The notes beneath the pieces are model-generated. The model did no database searches. It was not told the origin of the DNA and saw only the letters and a program-made list of their open reading frames with translations. The position numbers were made by a program, and so were the translations under genes. From Anthopleura xanthogrammica (lineage: Eukaryota > Cnidaria > Anthozoa > Actiniaria > Actiniidae), in NCBI GenBank assembly GCA_964019055.1, contig OZ025209.1, positions 3,989,571 through 4,053,570 of the forward strand: a stretch of 64,000 nucleotides of DNA, written 5' to 3'. Below are positions 42,131 through 55,400 of this stretch, piece after piece (position 1 is the stretch's first letter; each line of letters starts with the position of its first letter).

Positions 42131-45100
42131 TCAGCTCAAACCTAACCCTGCTTCCTGTAGGTATTTCTGTAAGAATGTAACGGCATCCTGATGCAGTTTT
42201 TCAGTTATTTTTGGCATTACCTGTAAACAAGATTGGCAAATCAAGAGATTAAGGTTAATTTTCAAAGTCTTAAAGTGGAATTCCTCAGATCAAAACTCTG
42301 CACATTTCAGACGTAAGTTGGATTTGTGGATCAAAATTTTTTGTTGAATTCATTGAATTTAGTTAAAGCCTGGCATAGTTATTCCTTGTGAACAAGCTGA
42401 ACTTGTATTTAACTGGGTGAAAACAAGGTTGCCATGAGAAAAAAAGTATTAGAAAAAAATATTGCAAATGAGTGGAAATTAAGATTTACTAAGAAATTTC
42501 CAGGATCTTACCTTTCCTGGGTGTGCCTGTGAAAGAGTTACTAGTGACTGGACTAGAAACAGTTTAGCATTTGGAGTACCTCCTCCAAATGGATCATTCT
42601 CATTTTTACCAGCATAAATTAACTTGGAGTAAGCTGTCTGATATCCTGTGAAGAAATAAATATTTTTTTTTTTGGTTTTTCAATAAGATCCGATTTTTTT
42701 ATAATTTCAACAAAGTAAAGTAAAAAGAAGAAGGAAAAAAGGTAGGAGGAATAAATTAGAAAAGAAAAAGTTCAGTCTGCATTCATCATGAATGAATGGA
42801 TGGATGGATGGGTAAATGGATGGATGCATAGGTGAACAAATGGGTGAATGGAAGGATGGGTGGATGGATGGAATGCTGGAAATAATGGGTTGATCCATGC
42901 ATGGGTGAACCAATTGACAAATGAAAGGATGGGTGAATAGATGGAATGGACGGATAGATGCATGGGTGAACAAATGGATGAATGAACGGATGGGTGGATG
43001 CATGCATGCATGCATGGCGGTGATGGATGCGTGGGTGAACAAATCGATGGATGGGTGGATGGGTGGATGGATGGATGGATGGATGCTTGCATGGATGAAT
43101 GGGACGTTATCCAAATGAAACAGTTCCAGATGACTTATTCTCTTCTCATTCATTTACACTGTATTTCATTTTGGACAATCATCAGACTCCTTTCATACCT
43201 GGTGTGTCCTCTATCTCAATAAAGTGCTCATCATCAGGAACAGAATCATCTTTTGGAAGTTCAAATACTTGAATCAATGCCTGCAGTAACTGACCCCTAA
43301 AAGAGCAAAAACATTAGCAACATATCTTTAATCAGACCCCTCACAATAACTCATTGCTACACTTTGCATTTCCATGAGTTGAAAACAGAATTTTGCATTA
43401 CAATGGACTTTTTTAAAAATCAAGAGATACTGCCAAATCAATGTTACAGGTTTATATTAGCAATTCATGGTTGAGGAAAAACTGTTTGGAGGTGGAATCA
43501 CAGTGCTTTGTGTGACTCTTGTAGGGGACATATTTTCAAGATGGCACCAATTTCGTCCCCTAAAACAGTCCTACAATAGGATACGATACACCACAAAGTC
43601 AACTCAATCAGGTTTTCCCCTAAACCTCTGAATAGCTAATACTCGAGGTATTCAGGGGTGGATACCCCCCAACCCCCCCCCCCCCCCCCCCAGATGAGGT
43701 GATGAGTTTGTAAACATCTTAATATTTAATTGCGCACCCCCTCCTAAAGAAATCCTGGATCTGCCTCCAGGTATTAAGGGAGTATATTTGTGTTAGTTTT
43801 CTTTGATATACATGGTTGTCAGCAGAAACAAAGGCCACTGAATTCTTGAAGAAAACAGACAAAAATCAATGCCCTATAGTAACTAATCTTTACCAGTGAT
43901 CTGGATATCTTGTCCAGGTTGCAGTTGGTTCACACAGCAGTTTTGTTATACCAACAGCACATATTTTCCTTTCCATGTCACCTGAAACCTGAGTGATTAT
44001 TAAGACAAATTCGTTTTACTTCTCAATTTATTGGTTTCATATTCTCAACTTTGAGGGGCACTACATAAATACAATAGCTTGTTATCCTTCACTACACATG
44101 AAAATACAAAAAAGCATTTCTTATTTTGATACCTTCTGAATATCAGGGATGATATATTTTTCAATTATTGTTCCAAAGAGTCTGAAAAAAAAAATTTTTT
44201 TTTGAAAACATTTTGTCAGTGAAATTATTGAAGATGATTTTGTTTGAAAGCATTTTCATAACATGACTTACTTTGGCTGAATGCCATCAACAATTTCAAT
44301 GAGATCTGTTCCACTGTTCTTGACGGCATACAAACAGAAAAACTCAAGAAGAGCTGTTGACATGAAATCATAGATATTTTGCACTTTTTTTAGCACTAAA
44401 TTTGTTGAGAGGAGAGGAGAGGAGAGGAGAGGAGAGGAGAGAGACTAAATTAAACTTCAAGTGTACTTACCTTTAATAAATTTTGTAGTCTTGGAGCTTT
44501 GAAGGCGATGGAAAAGCAATATGAAGATTTTGGGCATGTTGTTGACAAGGACCGTCCTTGAAAAAAATCAAAAGTGCACTTTTAACTAAGAGCATTATAA
44601 TTTAGAAGGCTGAAGTCTAGGTAGATTGCAATAGACCTTATTCGTTGTGGTGCAATGTTTTCCCATTACAGACCACATGTCATTCTCTTGGGTATAAGAT
44701 TATTTGTTTGAGTTGTATCCATATTCATGTGTCTCCTCATGTACAACTGTTAAACTAAGAAATGATACTCAAGGGAATGAGATGTCACTGTCCTGTAGGG
44801 AAATATTGTACCATGATGAATAAGGTCTTAAATGATTCTTATGGATATAAGACTTGCATTGCAAGTTACATTTGCTTTTCAATAATTATGAAACTGTCTA
44901 ATCTTCAATTTGTCAAGATTCTTCTGGATTGGTTGAAAAGAAAAGCCTTGATGAAGACCTCAATGAAGTTCTTGGTTGACTCCATAGCTGGGTTTGGCTA
45001 ATTCCTTTCCATAATAAATAATAATAATATAATAAGGATTAAACTAACCTGTCAATGTTCTCAACTATACTACTTAGTAAGTAGAATCCTTCATGGTCAT

Positions 45101-48100
45101 TCATTTTGGATGCAATTAGCTTTTGAAACACACCAAGAATAGAATCCTGAAGGAAAAACGTAGGGCTTGAAGTTAACTTTTTAGTCCACTAGCAAATTAA
45201 GTGTTGCTAGTAAGACTTTTCCTACTAGCAAAGTGGTAAAGTTTTGAAGGAATGATAGATTCTTACTCTCAAGTCTTTGCTAGCACATATTTTTTTCACT
45301 CACAAATTCCAAAAAAGCACTAGCATTTTGTGAGTTTGTGAGCGTTAATTTCGAGCCCTGTTACAACCAGGCAATGGGGTTAAATTTTTGTTATTACCAA
45401 ACAAAAGACATCATCATGATGGTTTGTTGTTCTTTTGTTGATTGTTATTTGATTGAGTTGACAGTCCTGGAATGCATTGCTGCTGCACAATAGCGTATAG
45501 TCTATGAAGTAATAAACTATCATTGATTGTTTCTGTAATTGTAATTATGGTGATAAAGTTCTATCTTACCAAACTGTTACTAGCTATAATCAGCTTACTG
45601 CCCTTTTGAATATAAGCCTGTAACAGCCTCACTAATGGTGGAATATTCCCTGAAAGAGATGGAAGATTGCAACATCGTAATTTATTATCCAGTTTCACAA
45701 TTAATTCTGTTGCTCAGTGGAAGCATAATTTTTTTGTGAGTTGAGTTTGTTTGATGTGTTGTTCTCTTCCTTGTTACAAGGGTTTTTCTCAGGGTGTTTT
45801 TCAGTTTTCTTCCCTCTTTTAATTAGTAATCAACATGTGAGTTGAGTGTTGCAGGTTGTAAATATAGAATGTAGTGGTAGTGTGTCTGGAATGAATGGAA
45901 GAGCTCCTTGGAAGTGAAAGTTTTCAGAAAATATTTGTTTGTTCCAGCATGGAATTTCAAGGAGTAACTGTTGAAGTTGAGCATTACTTTACTTTAATTT
46001 ACTGCTGGTACTTGTGAATATTTTAACCTTGAAATGAGGCTAAGACTGACATACCTGTTCGTTCCCATAGTAGTGGAGTCAGCAATAATGGGAAAAGCTG
46101 CATATATGGTTCAGGAATCTCATCCAGTCGCATCTCCAGCAACAGTGATAACACTTGGAAGACATAGGGCAGGAATTCTAAATTTACAAACAAAAAAGGT
46201 TGGCAATGATCAATGACAACATTTAAACATCTAACATAACTATAAACAGCTGATATGATGGTTTTATATTAAAAACTCCTCCTCTGCCAAATGCTAACTT
46301 ATACCAGTTCACATAGGCCTTGTCTGAGTTTGACAAACAGGAGATGCATTGCAGTCTAGCTTTGGTACAAACAACACCATATGAAGCATGATGAACAAGA
46401 GATGCTTATACCCAAGCTAGACCACAGTGCACCATGTTCATTATCTAAAAGGACTATGACAGTGGGGGAAAACAGTAGACAAACAAACTCAGTGATATAC
46501 CTGTCACATCATTGCTAAGGATTTCTTGGAAAATAGGAAACAGGGACAGCTCAAACTTTGCAACAAGTTGAGGGTTTGATGAGCACGTGGTCCTGTATGG
46601 TTAAAGTATCAAAAATCATTACTCAAATAAGACTATAACATTGTTCAAACATGGCTAACTCTGTCTCAAACAAAACAGGGGTTTACAGGCTAAAGTGCCT
46701 GTGCTTCCGCAGTGCTTATTAAATTTTTCGCACCTCAAATGTGGCACTTATTTGAGGGCAGCGCATATTTGAGTAAAAAAGGTATTTGTTTGTTTTGTTG
46801 ATCATACTAGGGCAGGGACCATGAGATGGGGGAAGGGGGGTGGGACAATGTGAGGGGGTGTGTGGGACCATGTGATGAGGAGAGGCTGCGGGATATGTGA
46901 TGGGGAGGGGCTGCAGGGGCTTAAGCCTCACCACTTTTGGCTAATACAGGTAATACAGGTAAAATAGTGAGAAAACCAACCCTACCTGACCATGCAGCAA
47001 ATACTCTCAAACAAGTAATGGTTGAAGTGAGGCTTACTGGGATTCTGAAAGACAACAAACAGTATTGAGTTCCTGCGTTGATATATCCATAAATAATGCA
47101 TTTAAATAATGCATTTGTAATTAAACACTCACCTTCGCAACCAACACAAGTTTTTCAGTGATCTTGGCCAAAACAGGGTCCAGGAATGGTAAATTGTTTT
47201 CTTGTAGAAGCGACAGTGTCCTCATTAATGCTGGATGCAAATGTAATAAATAATAGGGTGGAAACAATTAGAATTAATTACAGTCTGGATCAGTGTATTT
47301 CAAAGTGTTTGTATTGTTGAAGTTGTGCATCCTTTACTTTAATGTTGGTATATCTGAAATGAGGCTAATACTGAGTAAACGAGTCTGTAACCAAGGAACA
47401 CAGTATTTTGTGAATTGAACTTGATAGCTTGGGCTGTTTGTTGTCTCATTTCAGACCATGTGTCATTCCCTTAGAGTATCATTTTTTTTTTTATTGGTTG
47501 TCCATGAGAAGACACATGAATATGAAAACACCTCAAACAAAGAATCTTATTCCCAAGAGAATAAAATGTGGTCTGAAATGGGACAACAAACTGCCCAAGC
47601 TAAAAAGGTCTATTAGAAAAAGGTTCTATTCAAACCTTTCATGACGTATTCATTTTCCTCTGAACCTTGCATTGTGAGAGTACCAAACAAATTTTGAATC
47701 AGTTCATTGACGATAGGAGTAACTTCTTCTTTACTTATTCTGAAACAATGTACAAAAAGTACACATTAATTTCCAATATTTATAAATTACTCAGTTGTTT
47801 TGGGATTTTTGTAACAAACTTAATCACATAGTTAAGGGCCTTGCCTTAACAAAATAAATATTTTTCTCTCAGTTTGAATTCATAAATGGATGGATGGATT
47901 GAATATAGATAGATGGATGAGATGGATGGATGAGATGGATGGGATGGATGGATGAGATGGATGGATGAGATGGATGGGATGGATGGATGAGATGGATGGA
48001 TGAGATGGATGGATGAGATGGATGGATGGACAAGATGGATAGATGGACAAGATGGATGAATGGATGGATGGATGAATGGATGGATGGGATAGATGGATAA

Positions 48101-49294
48101 GATAGAATGTATAGACAAGATGAATAAATGGATGGAAGGAAGGAAGGGAAGCATGAATTTTAAAAGTATATTACCTAGTAATGGAACACGACTAATAAGC
48201 GGGTCACTAACTGTATATGGTTACTTACGGTACTCCTCCGCCAGGATTCTTGAGTGTAAACAGTCTCTCCAAGCAATGTGCAGCATAGGTATGTACAACC
48301 ATACTTTTAGCCTTGAGGTGTTGCATCACGATTGGTATCACCTTTACTAGTATCTCACGAGAAAGCTGCCAAAAAATAAAGTAACAAGTTAAGAAAACAA
48401 GAATCATAGCAGGACCATTATTTTACCATTATTGGTATATTATTGTCCTTCTACTCTAACCGCGGTCACCCAGAGTTCGTTGAGCAATCAGATTACGACT
48501 GAATACAAAAACAAGAACAATATAATTCAAGTTCATACTTCTGTGCACGGTTGTTTTACATTAAACGACAATTTCTATGGCTGGATTTACGAAATAAGGA
48601 TTGTGTAAAAACTCGTAATCTTATTGGTCAACAAACTCTGGGTGACCGCGGTTAGAGTAGAAGGACAGTAAAAAAGCCAAGAAATACTAGAATACTGTTG
48701 GGAGTGCTTCACTTACCATACTCCTAAATGTTATAACATATTTAATGGCGTCTGCCTTCAGGACAGGGTGATCATCAACTGATAATTAATGCAATATAAA
48801 TCTGATGAATAATGTTGTCAACTAAAGTTCACTTAGAGCAACTGATTTTAATTTTCTTCTTCTCATCGTTCTATTCCTCCAAATCATGAAAATATATGTA
48901 AAAGCGAATGGAACACTGAACCCTTACCATTCTTTCTTTCTAGCTCAGGATAAATGTATTTAGTGTAGAACTCTTGCAGGTTGAAGAACTCGCTTGCTTT
49001 TGTGGTGCCATGCTGTAGGGAGAAAACACTTAAATAATTCATATTATAGTTCTGGGAAATGTCATTTTAAAAAAATATTCTCATTTTTCATTCATTGATC
49101 CATTCATTATAGCCTTTGTCATCTGTGTGAGTCATATACTCCATCTAAATAGAAGTGAGGACAAACAGATACCTTTGCAGTTTGTTTTTTAGATGCCAGT
49201 GAGGTGACCAGGAAGATAGCTGCATCCTTGGACTTCCAGTTCTTTTGATTGGATGTCTGGTATTGCTATCATGCAAGTGTGTAAAGTACAGATA

Positions 49295-49339
<45 letters not shown>

Positions 49340-49419
49340 AACAATAATAACCATCATCATTAATCATAACTATTAATCATCACCACCATCATCATCACCA
49401 TGATCACCACCACCATGAT

Positions 49420-49450
<31 letters not shown>

Positions 49451-52400
49451 CTCCTCCTAATCATCATCATCATCTATTGCACACCACTTTTCCAATAATT
49501 CAATGTTTAATATCTTACCTCCAACAATACCATCACATAATGATGAAATATAGCAGTAACTGGTTGTTCATGGAACTTAGACAATCCTCTCACAAGGTCA
49601 CATGCAGCTCTTCTTCTGGTATCAACATCTGAATGAGAAAAGCAACAGTCAAAAGGTGAAGTACTACAGCAACAAAATCAGGCAGCTTGTCAAACATTGC
49701 TGCAAACTTAAGAAGTTCTCTCTGAAGGCAGCATCAATCTTGCAGGGCTTGATACAACAGTAGTTCAATGGATAATGTCCCACCAGAATTAGAACTTGTC
49801 TGGTCAAATCTTTGCCTTGCCTGTCATTTTGACCAGTGGTTGGCTGGTTATCATGACCAGTAGTGGCTGACATGCTGTTATTTCTATGTTTGGCTGAGTT
49901 GAGAATAGTAGTATTGCATGATCATAATTATGAAAATAGCCATGTAGAACAAAATGTTCTATATACCTGAGCCCTCTATATCTCGCCTGATGTATTCTTC
50001 AGGATTATCTTCAAATATCTCCTCATCCTCATCTGTAAGAAATAAAAGCATTCCACTTAAGAATAATTTGAATTGAACACAATAGCAAATGGAGTACAGC
50101 TCTTACAAAGTTGAATTCAGAGGAGAGGGAGAGGAGGAGGAAAAGGAGGAGGAGGAGAAGAAGAGGAGGAAGAAAGGAGGAGAAGAGATCAGGTGTTATT
50201 CAATTGGTTGGGTGCTTGAAACTTGGCCCACTTTAACTTACACTCACAAAACTGGAGAACCCAGAAAAAACCTTTATTGTAGATAAATTGACGCTTTTCT
50301 CAACTTCTTCACTTGATTTATTTCAAGTAAAATGAACTACAACATTTGGAATCCTTGATAAATTTACTTTACACTCTCTCTCACTCGCTGTCACTCCTGA
50401 ACGCTTGCATGTCTATGGGGGGTCACATGAGCAGCGCACAGGGTACCCATCTATTCCATACACTTATGGCAAGGAAGAGAAAAACAATTAAAACAAACTC
50501 AAACTTGAACATCATTATAGTCTGAATTTAAATAATAATTAGGCTAAAGAAGTAATCAAATGACCAACCTCTGAACTCCATGTTGGGAACAATCACTTTT
50601 TCACAAATACTCTGTAAAGTATCTTGAGCTTCAAATAAGTTCTTGTAGTTGGACCTCTCTGTTACAGAGGCTAGAAACTGTATGGCATTGCTAACAAGCT
50701 GAGGTTGGAAGAAACAATATTAGGAAATCAAGGTCATTTTTTAATTCACTCTTGACCCCTCAGAGCCCTGTCATTCTTACAGCACATGATCAAAGGGTTT
50801 CGATCAAAGAAGTGCCAGAGACTCTAGGAAACCCTAGAATTTCAAGAGCTCTGATTGGTTAGAATATTTGCCGTGATAATTGATTGAAAAACTATGCAAG
50901 AACCCTTACAATAAAGGATAAAAATGGCCTAGAGAGTTGATAAGATGGCAGTGCAGCTGCAAAGCAATAAAATGTTTTTTTTTCAGGAGTAAAATAAAAA
51001 AAAACTGTTGATTTCAAGAGTGCGCCTCTAGCTATAATTCAAATTGGAGCATTGCACATTAGATCAGGTAGCAAGATTTCTTGCAACCGTGCACAAGAAT
51101 TTCCCAGAGTCTCTGTTATTTTGTCTAAATAACACACACCGTTAGAATGAAAAGGCTCTGGGGATAATATGATGAATAATGTTAAACTTACCAGGTCATG
51201 CTTGACGTGTGATCCTGTTGTTATTAGCAAGTTCCATATGGCTGTTACAAAGTCAGGGAGATAAGACTACAGAAAAAAATTCAAAAGATTTAGTGTTGTT
51301 TGATCAAGTCTTTGTAAGTCAGATAGATAAGGTGGGTAAAATACTTGTTACTGAATGAGAATAGTTTATGAACAATAAAAGACTTCTTTAAATTGGGCGC
51401 AATGGTTTCTCATTTAAGACCACGTGTCATTATCTTGAGAAAAAGATTCTTTGTATGAGTTGCAACCATATTCATGTGTCTTCTCATGTACAACCATTAA
51501 ACAAAGAAATGATACTCTAGGGAATGACATGAGGTCTGAAATGGGAAAATATTATGCCCAAGGTATAAGAAGAGGCATTATTGATAAGTACATACCTCAA
51601 ATTCTTCATCATATTTCTGGGCATACAGTGCAACATTGTCACAAATTTGTGACTTGACAAGTTCCAGAAGACTGGTATCTTCACTATCCTGAAATCAGAA
51701 TACATGTACCATCAATGTCATATTAAGCAAATACACTTGAAAGAAAAACCACCACTAATTAGAAGGTGGATTTTCTACATTTGATGGCTAAACTTTGATG
51801 CTTTGCCATGGTATGTAAAACTTCAAAGTTGACAGCCAAAACAGTCATGTTCCAATTCAATTGTTGGCAGCAAATGGGAATGATGGGAAACACAGAAAGC
51901 CTGATTGTGCAGTACAGTATTCCTTATTGTTGTTCTGAAACAGCCATTCACAGTCTTCCTTTAATCTTCATAAAAGCAAATTATCAAGGGAAATATAATT
52001 GACTTGATTAGGTGATCACCAGTAGTGATATTGACTTACTTCTGGGTCAAGTATCTTGTTGTCTAGTGATAGCAGTATGAGGAAATTTTTCATCCAAATT
52101 TCCATGTTATCCTCAAAATGCTCTGGTAAATCCTGTCAAGATAATGAGCAACAATTTGATTTAAAGGGGCACTTGGACGAAAATCGATGAAAATTGGAAA
52201 TGACTTGAAACTTGGTTAAACCTATCTATATGGCTCTAATAGTATCCAAGCAACATATTTTCTTCACAGTTAAAAGTGGTGGGTAAAAATTGTTCATTTT
52301 TTTCAGCATCTAAATTGTGAGTAAATGACATCATTTACTCAACCCTATTGTTCTTTTAGTTTTTAAACCAAAATTTCTCAACTGCAAGTGGCTCCCAGGC

Positions 52401-55400
52401 TAAGATTTTTACAAATCTGATTTTCCTGATCATAATTGAGTAATATTATTCTCAAATATTTGAATTATTCTGACTTTCAAAAATGGGGATGTTTTCATCC
52501 AAGTGCCCCTTTAAAATCTCTCTGGAACACAGCCCTATGATTCAGTAACCTTTCACAGTGCTTTTCATATTTCTGCAACCTACTGACTCCAGATGGCCAA
52601 TAATTGTAAGTTTGATCGACAGATAATAAAATGCCAGACATCTGGAGTTGGTTAGGTCACAGAAATATGAAAAGCACTGTAATTCATTCAGAATGACATA
52701 ATTTGTGGATGCAAATTCAAGGTTGCTAAGCAACCAACCAGGTACTTGTAAAGTTCAACCAATGACTAATAGTGTATACTCAGTGATATGTGGATCTATG
52801 AAAAAAATGTCTGTGATTCGTGATCGAACCCCCCCCCCCCTGTGCCACACTGTGTTTAGTTAAATGAGCTTACCTGAAAGTTGAGACTGTAGAAGAGCTT
52901 GCAGATAAGAAGAATAGAGCTGAAGATAACTTGTAAAGTCTTGTGATCTCCACCACACTTATTTGCATTCTCCAAAATGGCCTACAAATTTTAAAATGCA
53001 ATAGATTATTCATAACCTGGGTGTCAAACAAGGTGCTCTTTAACTAATACAGAGGGAATTGTTTGTATTTATAAATAATATTGGTCCACAAACCAGACAA
53101 CTAATTATAAATAGTATTATTACAGGGTTCGTGCTACATCTCCAAAGCATAATTCAAGGACTTTTTAAGGATTTTTCAAGGTCCAAAATGATGATTGTCA
53201 AGGATCAATGTAAAATGATGGAAAGTAGCATACCAACGTTGTTGTTCTTGGAACAAGGCTATACAATTGAATTGAAATAACAAGTAAATTGTGAACAAAA
53301 ATTAGGTTACAGATGACCCTTAAAACTAGGTATGATATTCAAGGGCTTTTCCAGGAGTATTCAACAACTTTTCTATTTTCAAGGGCTTTTCAAGTGCACT
53401 TAAAAAGGGTTTTGAATTCCAGGAAGTAGCAAGGAAATAGCACAAACCCTGAAAGTACTAAAACTTAAATATTTCTCTTTAAATCTTTCAGTACCTTGAA
53501 CAAATTTGTCAATGGCTGAGCAAACTGTTCCAAAACTAGCTTGATTTCTTCCCAAAGCTCCTGTGATTTGAACTCATGCCGATACCTGAGAGTTGAGATG
53601 GAACAAAAGAGAAAATACATCGTTGAAAATACAACATTCAAGAACCATGAAATTATATTAATCCCACACCATAGAAAATACAGCCAATCAGAAAGCAGGA
53701 AAGCCATTGTATATCTGTCGGTATTTCACTCTTCCTTCCCATCATGCACTGCAGGTTGAATCTATGAATTTGTATTTCCTATGGTGTGGGTTAAATTGGT
53801 TACACAATGGTTTCTCGTGGCATACTGTGGATATCCCACTCGTCACTTGACTTATTTTTTTGTGTGTCCACACTCACCTTAAAGCTTGTGCATATACTAG
53901 AAACTGCAAGTGACTTGTGGGATATTCCACGGTATGCCACTCGAAAATATTACATAACTAGTATGTACGGCTATTTCAAAAAAGGTTGAAAGGGAGAATG
54001 GCAATATTTGCATGCAAGACTGATAGGAACTGTGGTCACACTATAAAGAAGACAAGAATCAAAGAACAACTGTGTCCAATAATTCCAGGGATCAAAATAA
54101 TGGCCGGTAAATGGTCAATGTCCAGCCAAATTTGGTACTTGACCAGTCAAATATGGTTTTGAATGGACATGTTGACTGGTAATATTTGAAAAAAATAAAA
54201 AATAAAATATCATACACTGGACATCTTGACCGGCGTATGTTCTGTTCTTGACCAAGTTCCTTTCAGTTGTGCAATCATGAATCACCGATCGCCACTCACC
54301 GCTTCAACCTTTTTTAAAAAAAGCTGGGTTTATATTGCAACAAACCTTTTGAATAAAGAGTGTGCTGTGACTAAGACTCCATTAATGATATGAAAATCAC
54401 CACTTTCAAGTCTTGTCACCATTTCCTAATAAAAAAATATTTAACATTAGTATCAAACCTTTCATACCTTACAGCTCTTTTCATATTTTGCATTCAGTAT
54501 TAATCATTCACAAATGCATTCAGTATTAATCACTCACAGGTAAAAGGGTATCCCATTTCTTTGGAAAATCTTCATGTCCAATGATACTGATTGCATCACT
54601 CAACTAAACAAACATCAAGCAGTTAATAAATAAATGTCATTAATACTAAAAAGTATTTACAGAATTTCTTTTGAACTTATTAATAGCCAATGTGCACAAA
54701 CTCGAATTTCTAGCACAAAGCATGATGGGAAACCGAGTCCTTATGATTTTTTGGCTCCTCTAAAAATTCATCTGACAATTTTTCCTCCGACATTTTCTAT
54801 GGAAATGTAAGTATTTCAACAGACGAAAATAACAGAGTAATTTGTTTCTGATATATCCTTTGATTTCCCTGTTTCATTTTTGCAGGGCTCAGCTTCCCAG
54901 AGCTCTGATGCACATTGTCTATTGGAAATCTCTGTTGCTATTTAGGGACCAGTCATTAAAGACCTTAAGATCCACGACGGGAGCAAGGAGAACATCAGTT
55001 GGTGGTTTTACACGTACTGGAGAGGACGACAACAGCAAGGACGATGGTGTGCGGATGAAAAACCATTTTGAAAATGTGCTTGCATCATCATTTGCCGTTG
55101 CTATCCTCGCTCCTGTTGTGGATCTTAAGGTCTCTGTTATTTAACTTTAGGGAGGGGGGCTGGTGGAGGGGGCAGCATTTTTCATGCTCCACAAAGGGGG
55201 GGGGGGGGGGCTAAGAGAGACAAAGGCACTTTAGGGGGAGGGGTTACAAAAAATTGTGCAAGTGAAAATCAAAATGCACCCCCCTCCCTGTAAATAATGA
55301 CAAGCGCTCAAAATAACGGCCTGTCAATGGTCAATGTCCTGCAAAATTTGGTACTTGACTGTTCAGATACAGTTTTGAATGGACATGTTGAATGGTCATA

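Noticed and set aside
42707..43153. Long minus-strand frames rich in Ile-His-Pro-Ser.
   Set aside because: All arise from the (GGAT)n array inside a CSE1L intron; three overlapping frames are open at once, typical of simple repeats.
47846..48154. A 102-codon frame of Ser-Ile-His-Pro repeats.
   Set aside because: It is the (GATGGATGA)n array in CSE1L intron 18.
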